The position numbers and the translations under genes are program-made. The notes beneath the pieces are model-generated. The model did not search any database. It worked only from the letters and a program-made list of their open reading frames with translations, and was not told the DNA's origin. 64,000 nt of DNA. It comes from Gentiana macrophylla (taxonomy: Eukaryota > Streptophyta > Magnoliopsida > Gentianales > Gentianaceae). The stretch covers positions 620,001-684,000 of the forward strand of contig JAOBSW010000762.1 in NCBI GenBank assembly GCA_026214975.1. The letters are read 5' to 3'. Shown piece after piece: positions 23,041 through 31,726 of this stretch (position 1 is its first letter; every line of letters starts with the position of its first letter).

Positions 23041-23059
23041 TGTTTTTCTTGTAGTGTAT

Positions 23060-24009
23060 TTGCAGATTCAAAATGCAATGAAATAACTTGGTCAAACACC
23101 CCATCAAACAACAGCTCAAAGTCTCTCAAGGCATCTCAAGAGCTCAAGTGGAGAAGCTTGGTGCTAGAAGAAGTAAGTAGAGTTGGAGTTAGGTTTGTGT
23201 TGGTTTGAGAGTTATTTCAGAGTGTCATTTCTGAGGCATGATTTGTAAAGTGAGGATTGACATTGTAAACTTTTCACTTGAGTGTGTGTTACACTTGTAT
23301 AAGCGAGGTTGAGAGTTTCAAGGGTGTTGTTCTTCCTTCAATCGGGTTCACCAAGCCTAGGAGAGGCTGCTCTTACATGGTGGTTAAACACACAAGGTTG
23401 TGTGTGTTAGGATGTGCTGTAGGACCGGGCTATTCGAGTTGCGGTCTACACATTGATGTCTTCATGAAGCTGCAGGCTTCGGGTTTTTGGTAACTTTGTA
23501 AAACTCTTCTTACTTAGTAGATTTTTTATATCTTGGTTTAGTTATAATTGAATCTCTAGTTCAAGGGTTGTTCTAATCTTGGCTTGGATTAACACTTGGT
23601 GTGATTCAAGTAAAACTTACCCCTGTGGTTTTGTTTTTATTGGATTGGTTATTTGAATGTTTCAATCAATTAGCTTTTTTCATGCTAGTATAAAAACAAT
23701 AAAATCTGCAAATTGTTTGGTATCACATAAACAACATAAACACATAGGGAAATCTGCATGTTAGTTATATCAAGCTAACCTGAACTAAAATCTAGATTGA
23801 CTGCAGCATGTTAGGTTGAACATAGATCACCTAGACAACTAGGATAACTTAGCTTTTAATACAGGTAACTTAAACAATCTTCTGTCTGTTGAATTAACTG
23901 AAACTAAGTTGAAACTCTTATTTGTGCTTTAACTAAATTAGTATCGAAAAATCGGTAATTACTATTTCACCCCCTCTAGAGTAATTGTTTACGCGTTTAT
24001 GATCCAACA
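23060..24009 (+). mobile_element. Partial Ty1/copia SIRE/Maximus-like LTR
   Basis: The right part reads like a SIRE-type LTR end: caccccctctagagtaattg, then tgatccaaca at 24000-24009. The same layout ends the two SIRE-like LTRs at 50410 and 54330. No primer-binding site follows, so it is a solo LTR or a truncated piece. The CACTA element inserted into or beside it: the TAT duplication at 23057 lies at its left. The 5' end of the LTR was not resolved and may lie left of 17639. Confidence 0.6.
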
Positions 24010-24049
24010 CGAGTTTTCATAATGAAAAGAAAATTAGGCTTGTTTTCTG

Positions 24050-25235
24050 ACAAAAAGAAGACATAGGTATTTCATTAAATCCGCTGATCTAGCTCCATGG
24101 AAATTCCAAGCTAGCAGACGCGTAAGGATCAGTTCTCGTGGAGGTTTCCTCCATTAAGCTATCAAACAGAGGATTTACCTCAATCAAGTCAACTTCCATG
24201 GGTGGGGCAGTGCTCTCTTTATCGGGTGTCTTGATTTTCGGATATTCACCTTGTTTTATCAAGGGGCTGAGTGATCCCTCTTGAGAATTTTTGTTACTTC
24301 AGGCTGCTCCAGAGAAGGACCCAGAGTTGTGTTAGGTCGATTTACTTCCGCAAATAGGATCCTTTGGAAGGACTTACCTTTAGCCGAAGGGAATTTTTGG
24401 GTTGAGGGGGTTCTTGTCAAGTAGAGTATCATTTTATTTTTGTTTAGAGGATTCGATTGACTGATGCGTTGTTTTTCCCTGTTAAAATTTATTTGGCTAA
24501 AGATGGGCACTTGGGGCATTTCCCCTTCTAATGGTCTCTTCTTTTCTGCTGTTGTTGCTGGTCCTCCATGGGATGGTACTGAATTTTCTTTCTGTTGGAG
24601 GTTTCTATCTCCGTTTTCCTGTAAGCCATTACATCATTTTATTCAACTTCCATGGCTATTAAAATATCAAACTTGGAGCCTGTTCTCTGCTCCTGCTGAT
24701 GAGTGGCCGGTTGAGTATTCTCAGTTGTGGATGCATTCTGCTCTCTTGTGTTTCTCGTCCATGTGTTAGTTCTCCGTCTTCTCGTTTGGGCAATCATCCA
24801 CGGTCCAAAGGTTCATTCTTCTGATTTACATGTTGCCGTATGAGGGACGTTTACTGGGGCAGCTTCTCCGGCATTTTTGTCTTTGGTTTTATCCGGACAG
24901 GCTTCTTTATGATGTCTAATTTTCCACACTCGTAGCAGATGAGTTGAAGACACTCGTATTCAACTTCTTTCCATTCAATCGGATGCTCGCCTTCATAGAT
25001 TTTCCAAGTTCAATTTCCACACAAACGCGAGCAAATTAGCCTCTAGCGTCTAACAGAGTTACCGTATCCACCTAAATCACTTTCCCAATAATACTTCCAT
25101 GTCTCCAAACCAGAGATTCCCTGAACACCTCAATTGGTACTACTGGGAACCTAATCCAAGCGAGCATCGATTTGATTTTGTGTTTGAATGGGTGAAAAAC
25201 GGTCTTCATTTTGACGGTTTTCAGAGCGTAGGATA
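24050..25235 (-). pseudogene. LINE (L1-type) ORF1 relic
   Basis: Read on the minus strand from about 25235, frames show the DUF4283-like region (GSIIGKVI, then LLDARG and FARVCVEIELGKSM) and a partial zinc-knuckle start (LQLICYECGKL near 24960). Then comes the GPWM(I/V) block with Arg-rich residues near 24800 that typifies plant L1 ORF1, and finally an acidic tail (MEVDLIEVNPLFDS near 24200). ORF1 proteins bind the LINE RNA. Stops and frameshifts are frequent. ORF2 is not attached, since the sequence changes to LTR DNA near 24009. Confidence 0.65.
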
Positions 25236-25729
25236 GATTTGGAATCAGCAGAGAAGGGGCTTGCTTTTGATCCTAAGATCATCAAGAGTTGAAAGGTAAC
25301 AGTTTTTGGCCCCAATTGTGGTTTTGATCAAGCCTTGTAGTTCTTCTTGATGTAATTCGTAAAATTTATGTAATAGAAGCTTGTGATCAAGTCTAAATTC
25401 TTTTGGGGTTTGATCACATAGGTTTTTGGTTGAAGAATCTATGTTTTTTGGGGCTACTGTGCTTTGAAGGTTGCAAGGAATCGTTTTTAACAAGTAAGAG
25501 GTTCTTCCTAATGTTTAATTAAGGTTTTATGATGTTAAGGTTGTATTTTGGGTATGATTTGAGTTTAGAAATCATGCTAGTTGTTGTTGTTGTAATTCAA
25601 GGTGTTATAGCATGTTTATAACATGTTTTGATGCTATTTGGATGTATATTTTGATGTTAAACTTGGTTGGTTTTGAGTAGAAATCGATAGAGTGCAGAAA
25701 AGTGTGTTTAGTGCAGTTTTGCCCAGTTT

Positions 25730-25850
25730 TGGCGCCCCCTGACCTGTTCAGAGAGTTAAGTGAACTCTCTGAAGCAGTTTTGGCACGCCTCGAAGCATTT
25801 GGCGCCCCTGACCTGAACAGAGAGTTTAGTGAACTCTCTGATGCATTTTT
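25730..25850 (+). repeat. Tandem repeat with GGCGCC core and perfect hairpins
   Basis: Two units of about 70 bases each contain ggcgcccc, cctgacctg and an inverted repeat. In the first unit TTCAGAGAGTT (25747-25757) pairs with AACTCTCTGAA (25763-25773) around a 5-base loop. In the second CAGAGAGTT (25818-25826) pairs with AACTCTCTG (25832-25840). A third ggcgcccc lies just right of the TRIM at 26385. Confidence 0.9.
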
Positions 25851-25870
25851 GGCGTGCCCCGAAGCTTTTG

Positions 25871-26049
25871 TGTAATGTCCGACATTGGAAAAGTAGTAGA
25901 ATGCTCACCCCCCATATAAGTGTGAGACATAAAGTTTTTGTTAACTCGGGTTAGCCCTTTTAGACCAAGCGAGGACGGCGGGCTAAGCAGTTGACCGGAC
26001 ATTTATGACTCATTTAGCGCTACCAGGCCCGGGGTTTGGAGGTGTTACA
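25871..26049 (+). repeat. TRIM left LTR
   Basis: 179 bases. The first 95 or so match the right LTR almost exactly, while the last 40 are strongly diverged. Confidence 0.95.
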
Positions 26050-26201
26050 GAATGGTATCAAAGCCGACTATCAGACGGAACTATGCGCCGCACCGCACAA
26101 GAAGACGGTGTAAGGATGGCTCTAGTTACCTCTGGGTAGGACGATCGAGAACAGTCTTGTCGCCGCCCTGGCGAGGACGCCACCCCTATAAGTGGGGAGA
26201 A

Positions 26202-26380
26202 TGTAATGTCCCACATTGGAAAAGTAGTAGAATGCTCACCCCCCATATAAGTGTGAGACATAAAGTTCTTGTCAACTCGGGTTAGCCACTTTCGCACTCA
26301 AGCGAGGGCAATGGTCTAAGCGATTGACCGGACATTTATGACTCATTTAGCTACATTGAGTCGAAGTGCGGGGCGTTACA
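26202..26380 (+). repeat. TRIM right LTR
   Basis: 179 bases, same ends as the left LTR, followed by target duplication ttttg. Confidence 0.95.
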
Positions 26381-27607
26381 TTTTGGCGCCCCCCGACACT
26401 GTGTGAATGTTGTTTCTAGTGTGTTAAGCTAAGAGATGAGTTTTGAATGTTGTTTCTTGACCTAATAACATTAAATGAACTTGAACAAGCCCTGATTAAG
26501 CTTCTGATACGTTTAGTTCCGACACTGAATGTACTCTTCAAAGGAGTTGAAGTTCGGGACCGTCGGAAGAGTATGATTGGATTGTGCTTTGATGAATTAG
26601 AATTCATCAATGTATGTGTATGTGCTAGGGCTTGTTCGTGTCTAGTGGTCTTGTAAAGAGAGTAGTAGAGGTGATGGAGGTTACTTGAAAATACTTAGGT
26701 GGCTAGTTAACAATTAATAATAAACGTACTTGTGTAGTTAAAAGACTAAACATCAATCCATTCTTGGTAAGGTACAAGGCTATATCACAATGTGTGGGAG
26801 TTCAGATAAAGTGAATAACTCTGCTAGCCTATAAATGGCTAAATAGTAAGGGGACTTCGCCGAACGTGTGCGCTATCGGAGTCCACCAGTATGGACTTCC
26901 GTGGTTATTGGTGTGATCCACCAATATGTTGCACCCAGATACTTCGTGGTGAGTAGCACCATGCGTAGTACCCTTGAATGCTGATGTAACAAAGATAAGC
27001 TAAGCTAATAACAGTTAGTCGCGACATGTTGATGAGAATGAAGTGAACCCTAGAGTTTGAGTCGGTCTCACAAAGATAACTTAATAATAATAGCTAATGG
27101 ACCTTTCATTGTAAGACTTAATTATACATTAGTTTTTTTCTCTTGCTAAGTACTTTATACTTACCTCAATTGCGTATGTTGTTTTGTGTGCTTTTGGGGT
27201 GAGAAGACGAACATGTAGCCTTGAGCTCGTTGAGGAGTTCGATGATGTTTTTTATGACGTTGATGCCATTATGATGCTTTCTTTTTACTTTTATAATAAA
27301 TGTTGTACTAGATTATGTTGTACTTTTATTCCAAGTTTGTAAGACAAGTGTTGTATCTTTCTTTTAGACATCGTACGTTGTAACATTTGGACCTTTTGTT
27401 GTTGTAAGTTAAACAAATCAGCCATAGTCGGTTTGTATTCTTTTCTTAGCAGCATTTACGATGTTTTGCGGAGTCTTTTAGCTTCCGTTTGCTAAACTCG
27501 ATACGACGTAGTAGATGCTTACGTATAATATTGAATTTATTTAATATTATATGTGCCGAGCGTTTCGTTTCCGGATAAGAACTCGGTATCTGGGAGCGGG
27601 GCGTTAC

Positions 27608-27945
27608 AATCTTCCTCCGCCTCCTTACCAAATAATTGCTCAATTATATCTGCGTATTCTCTGAACTCACTATCGTCTTCCTCGTCTCCAATGTAATTCC
27701 AGTCTGCGTATTTGGCTGCAACAACATCCACTCCGCTGCGAGTCGTCCATGCCGGAGTGTCAACAGGAGCTGTCGGCGATTTACCTCGAAACCTGCTACG
27801 ATTCATCAGGTCGCTTTCCTCGGTGGTGGTTTGCATATACTCATTGGCCTTTTGGAGTGAAGGTAGTCATAGACCGGTGGACGTCCAGCGGAGGGAACAG
27901 GGTATCGGGGATCAGGTTGCAAGGGAGCGGCGTTAGGGTTCAATA
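27608..27945 (-). pseudogene. Unidentified minus-strand coding fragment cut by the LTR
   Basis: On the minus strand, a Pro-rich stretch (PDPRYPVPSAGRPPVYDYLH near 27900-27840) runs into a second frame with SPTAPVDTPAWTTRSGVDVV and an acidic block (IGDEEDDSEFREYADIIEQL) that stops exactly where the gypsy-type LTR begins at 27607. The two parts need a frame change near 27835. Composition is much richer in GC than the neighbourhood, so it is likely a former host exon. I do not recognise the family. Confidence 0.4.
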
Positions 27946-28225
27946 GCACACTTTTTCAGAAACTTTAGTTGTGCTAACCTACATGTAAAAACCAGATTTT
28001 GGTCAAAGCTCCCGATGGTCTATTTCTCGAGCATTAGTAATTTACGTTGCTTTCGTGTATTTCTTCTATTAATTTGACATGATGCAACACTTACATGAAT
28101 ACATTAGATTTATGTGAATTTAAGAATTTATTATTCTAAAAATCACGTGCCGAACAAACTTTTTTTTTTTTAAGGTATCCGAACAAACTATTTCTGAATA
28201 ATAGTTTGGTTTCACGAGTAAAGTG

Positions 28226-28226
<1 letters not shown>
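27946..28226. other. Noncoding, AT-rich
   Basis: No feature was recognised. Confidence 0.4.
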
Positions 28227-28271
<45 letters not shown>

Positions 28272-28327
28272 TTCTTAATAGTTTTTTTTTACACATCTCA
28301 CGTCTTTAATATATATATATATATATT
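28227..28327. repeat. (AT)n microsatellites, two blocks
   Basis: The AT runs lie at 28227-28267 and 28308-28327 with a T-rich spacer. They sit directly upstream of the 214-residue ORF. Confidence 0.95.
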
Positions 28328-28352
28328 ATGTTATATTCTTTTGGAAAAAGAT

Positions 28353-28997
28353 ATGACCCATCCGTATAAAACCCCCTGCAAACCAAATAAACCCATCCCC
28401 AAGTCATCCAGAAAGTTCTACGCACCGCCGGGAACCGGCAATTTCCGTACTACATTTGAGAGGAAAATGAGCGGAGCGAATCTGGAGTCCGGTCCCTATG
28501 CAAACGCTGTTGAAATGAAGACACACTTGTTGGCTCTTCTCGGTGGTGTTGGTGGCGCCATGAAAGCAACCTACCGATCTATTTCTTCAGCCGCTCTTCG
28601 TGTTGGTGACGCTGTTTCTTCGGCTGCTTTTGGTGCTGGTGACGCCTTTTCTTCGGCGGCAAAAGCTGGTAAGGTTCCCACTGAGATTATTGGCTTCCAA
28701 AAGAAGTTCGTACCATATGCCCAGATGATGTCCGGCGCTGAGGCTCCTGCGGCGGCTGGTGGTGGTGGTGATGAGGATCCTGCTGGTGTTGCTGTCACTC
28801 AGGCTCCGAGTGGTGTTTTGGTGGAGACATTTCGTCTTACCAGGCTCATGTTTTACCTTTTGGTGCTATTGCTTTTTATCTCTGTGGTTACACTAAAAAT
28901 TGGTCAATTATCTGTGTTGTATTTCTTCCTTCCCCTAATTTGGATTCCTATTGCTGTGGTCAAGTATGTGATTATCAGTATTAACAAGATGATATGA
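28353..28997 (+). CDS. Hypothetical membrane protein, 214 residues
   Basis: I chose the ATG at 28353 because the open frame upstream is only AT-microsatellite sequence. The protein starts with a basic, Pro/Lys-rich segment (HPYKTPCKPNKPIPKSSRKF) and has a central Ala/Ser-rich part with three similar units (SSAALRVGDA, SSAAFGAGDA, SSAAKAG). Gly/Ala-rich and acidic stretches follow. Two hydrophobic segments close the protein: one around LMFYLLVLLLFISVVTL (about residues 170-186) and one around FFLPLIWIPIAVVKYVII (about 195-212). There is no signal peptide, so a tail-inserted membrane topology is likely. The single exon has GC-rich third positions against an AT-rich background, which supports coding. 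I do not recognise the family. Confidence 0.6.
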   Translation: MTHPYKTPCKPNKPIPKSSRKFYAPPGTGNFRTTFERKMSGANLESGPYANAVEMKTHLLALLGGVGGAMKATYRSISSAALRVGDAVSSAAFGAGDAFSSAAKAGKVPTEIIGFQKKFVPYAQMMSGAEAPAAAGGGGDEDPAGVAVTQAPSGVLVETFRLTRLMFYLLVLLLFISVVTLKIGQLSVLYFFLPLIWIPIAVVKYVIISINKMI

Positions 28998-31726
28998 AAG
29001 AGCAGGTGTATCACAGGTCTTTAATTGAGCAGGTCTTTAATTAGTGGTTAATCGAGTAGTTATTAAAATCATCTTCAATTTGAAGAATCAATTATATGAT
29101 TGGAGGATTAGTTTTGATGAATTGGTTTCCGGACTCTTGCTTTGATGTTTGCTTGTATGGAGGTTTCTTTTTTTTCTTTTGTTCTGTTATGTTCTTGATG
29201 TGGTGGTTTTCTGAAAATATTTCCGGCGAGCTGCAAGGTCTACTTTTTGCTTTTCGGTGAGTGATTTGTTGCCTCGTTTTCTGGGCTCTTTGATCTTCCT
29301 TCGCTTGTTCATCTAAATGGAAACACATATTCAATCAAAAAGCTTCAATCGAACATTAAATGACCAAAACCAAAGCACACAACCCCGTCCCTCTGGGAAA
29401 GCCTACCAGGCTCTATGGTCTCCTCTTATATCAACTAATTTTAGGGCCCAAACAAAATAGTAGTGATAATGCCGCAACAAATGGTTACAATATTTTACAC
29501 AACAAATTTTGGAGTCATTGATTATGATATGAGACTTATTGAATCATATGAGTTCCAAACAAAATTAATGATTTAAATGTTTTTGTGACATTTATTGTAT
29601 ATATTTTATTGTAGCATAATAATTTTTCCCCGGCTAAAATAGGCTTCAGTAGTATTTTAACAAATAATCAATTAATTTTAAGGCCCCAAACCAAAATAGG
29701 GTTCAATAGTATTTTAACATACATATTTCTCGATGGGTTATGTTGTAGTATTGGGCTTATAATCAACACAAGTGATTTAGACACATAACAAATATACACA
29801 AATTATTCATACAACAATTTTTAACAGCACATTTTAACATTTAAAAAGAGAATAAAAAATTTAGACCACAAAAACCACTTTACATGTGGATGGGTTGTGA
29901 ACGGGTTGTTGGAAGTAGCGTCCGAAAGACAATTTATGTAATTGTTTTTATAATTAATAAATGACAGATTTATTCTCATCTTATTACTTGCTTCGTGCTT
30001 GTAAGTAATACACTGGTGAAAACCCAAGTAGTATCATATGTAGCCATATAACTTAGTGTGTGTCACACGTGAGGATTAATGTTATGGTGATACACTTGAA
30101 ATGTAAGTCCGTGGTGAATTTATTCAAAGTATGAGGTCTATTGATTAAACCACAATTAATGCGTCCAGAACACTTTAAGGTGTGACCGTCGATATTGGTT
30201 ATCTAAGTGGGCATTTATTTATGATGTAGTCATATAGGACTGGACCGATTTAATCTGCATTTCTCATATAATTCCGTGATTGAGAAATCTTATTAAATCA
30301 CAAGATGATCATATGTGGATTAACCTTAATTCTGAAGTGATTGCATACTTCTACTTGTTTCAAGATAGGGTTGATGTGTTCGTTAAAGATCGCTAAGAGG
30401 CGTGGTCCGAATCACTTTCACGCTGGCACTATTCTGAAATAAGTGAGGAGTGCGTGTCTCACATATATGGAATTTATTCCTTCCGCGGGAAGTAGAAAGA
30501 CAATTCCCTTATTTGTAAATTCTAGAAACTGATCGATCGGCCGAGTTCGTATTGGTTATGAACTAATTGATCACTAGTGGGTTAATGGTAAATAAGGATA
30601 AGATGTAATGAAGAAGTTTTACGGAAATATTCCCGCTTCGTTACGGATAGTCTATGGAGGGTTAGTCTGTATGTAATGATTATATCAATGGATACTTATT
30701 GACTCGACTTTTCTGAGAATAAGTTATATTTATAATCGATAAAGTGTAGTTTCACATTTATGGTAGCGTAATTCCAGAATTAATAAGTTGAGTAGAAATA
30801 TTCTGTTCGATGAATATTTTATTCAATTTATTGTACTGGTTATAGATCCATGGTCCTCGGGTTGACTCCTAACAAGCGAGTGTTTTCTCGTTTTATGGAA
30901 CCTCGAGAATAAATTAAATATTTGGTTATTTAATGAATATGCAATATTATTTATTTGATAAATAATATGTAAAATAGAAAAAACATTTTCTATTAATTAT
31001 AATGGCAAAAATGGCGCCACTTTGTGATAAAATGTGGAAAATAAAATTTTCTAGATTATGTCACATGTGTAATTAATTAATTATTTATTTGTTAGATAAT
31101 AAATGGAAAATGAAGAGATTGATTTTATAATCATTATCTCATTTATGAAGATTATCTCTTATTTTATGGCAAATATATTTTCCTTATGGAAATAGGTAAT
31201 TATAGTGTGAAAATGATAACTCTCTTTTGACCACTTATTTTCCTATATAAAGAGAGTTCCTCATAACACAAATTACATGAAAATTTGCGCCACGTACTAA
31301 ATAAAAGAAGAAAAAAATTAGTTTCTCGTTCTAGTCATTGGAAGAAGAAAAACTTAGAGTTTTTTCTTAAGCATATTCGAGGAGGTTTAAATATGAGGAT
31401 CGACGTCCACCAGTCGTCGTTTGGAGATACAATCCGGAAGATCACGGCTTCTCTCCGGTTGGGGTAAATCTACTAACCTTCTTGTAGATTAATTTATTAT
31501 GCGAATCATATCGTGGTAAAATCGTAAACGAATTTTAATTCGTTGCTTCATTGTGCATGATCGGAATGTCTCGATCGATCGAATCAATCGAATCGACGAT
31601 CCGATTATGGATCGGTCGAGTTTCAGATATCCAAAGATAAGGGTGGTGCATTAATGATTTTTGTATCATCAATGATTCTCACCATCCCACATCCACTCCC
31701 TTTGAATCCAGACTTTGTTTCAAATG
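28998..31726. other. Noncoding; unknown repeat with promoter-like segment
   Basis: 28998-30060 is AT-rich without features. From about 30060 to 31700 the sequence is more balanced and looks like an LTR or a long untranslated leader. It has a TATA box near its right side and a cluster of gatcgaatc-like words at 31570-31620. I found no direct repeat partner inside the window, so I do not call it an LTR. Confidence 0.35.
31244..31256 (+). promoter_or_regulatory. TATA-box-like element
   Basis: TATATAAAGAGAG is in a good plant context, followed 30-40 bases later by an A-rich leader. No credible coding exon follows before the LINE. Confidence 0.4.

Larger units (their letters stand above)
17642..23056. 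mobile_element. CACTA (CMC/EnSpm) DNA transposon, probably non-autonomous
   Basis: The left end is CACTACAAAAAAAAGGG and the right end is the inverse, ending ttttcttgtagtg. A 3-bp target duplication TAT flanks both ends (17639-17641 and 23057-23059). CACTA elements always produce 3-bp duplications. Both subterminal regions (about 17680-17850 and 22640-23040) are filled with direct and inverted copies of a TTAATGACG-type motif, the kind of array CACTA TNPA-like proteins bind. No transposase (TNPD-type) is recognisable in the 5.4 kb, so mobility would need help in trans. The interior carries coding-like segments that are not transposase. Confidence 0.93.
25871..26380 (+). mobile_element. TRIM (terminal-repeat retrotransposon in miniature)
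   Basis: Two LTRs of 179 bases (25871-26049 and 26202-26380) both begin tgtaatgtcc and end gttaca. They flank an internal region of only 152 bases. A primer-binding site resembling the tRNA-Met type (TGGTATCAAAGC) starts at 26053 and a purine tract (aagtggggagaa) ends at 26201. A perfect 5-bp target duplication TTTTG lies at 25866-25870 and 26381-26385. No protein is encoded, so it depends on another retrotransposon. No 5S-rRNA-like segment is present in the LTRs, so it is not of the Cassandra type. Confidence 0.95.
25490..27607 (+). mobile_element. Gypsy-type LTR (Tekay/Del-like), solo or truncated, disrupted by a TRIM
   Basis: The region lacks ORFs and ends in gggagcggggcgttaca at 27607, a typical end for Tekay/Del-like LTRs, with no primer-binding site after it. 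Such LTRs also carry long T-rich U3 regions and GC-rich blocks like the ggcgcccc repeats at 25730-25815 and 26384. The left end is not defined; the sequence from 25240 may belong too. A 510-bp TRIM sits inside it at 25871-26380. Clade assignment is from memory of LTR ends and is tentative. Confidence 0.5.

Noticed and set aside
24464..24769. Plus-strand ORF of 101 residues
   Set aside because: It is the shadow of the minus-strand LINE ORF1 relic.
26052..26297. Overlapping ORFs on both strands in the TRIM (77-79 residues)
   Set aside because: They span the internal region and LTR with no family likeness; TRIMs do not code for protein.
25871..26380. Cassandra-type TRIM with 5S rRNA in its LTR
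   Set aside because: I looked for 5S internal promoter boxes in both LTRs and saw none.
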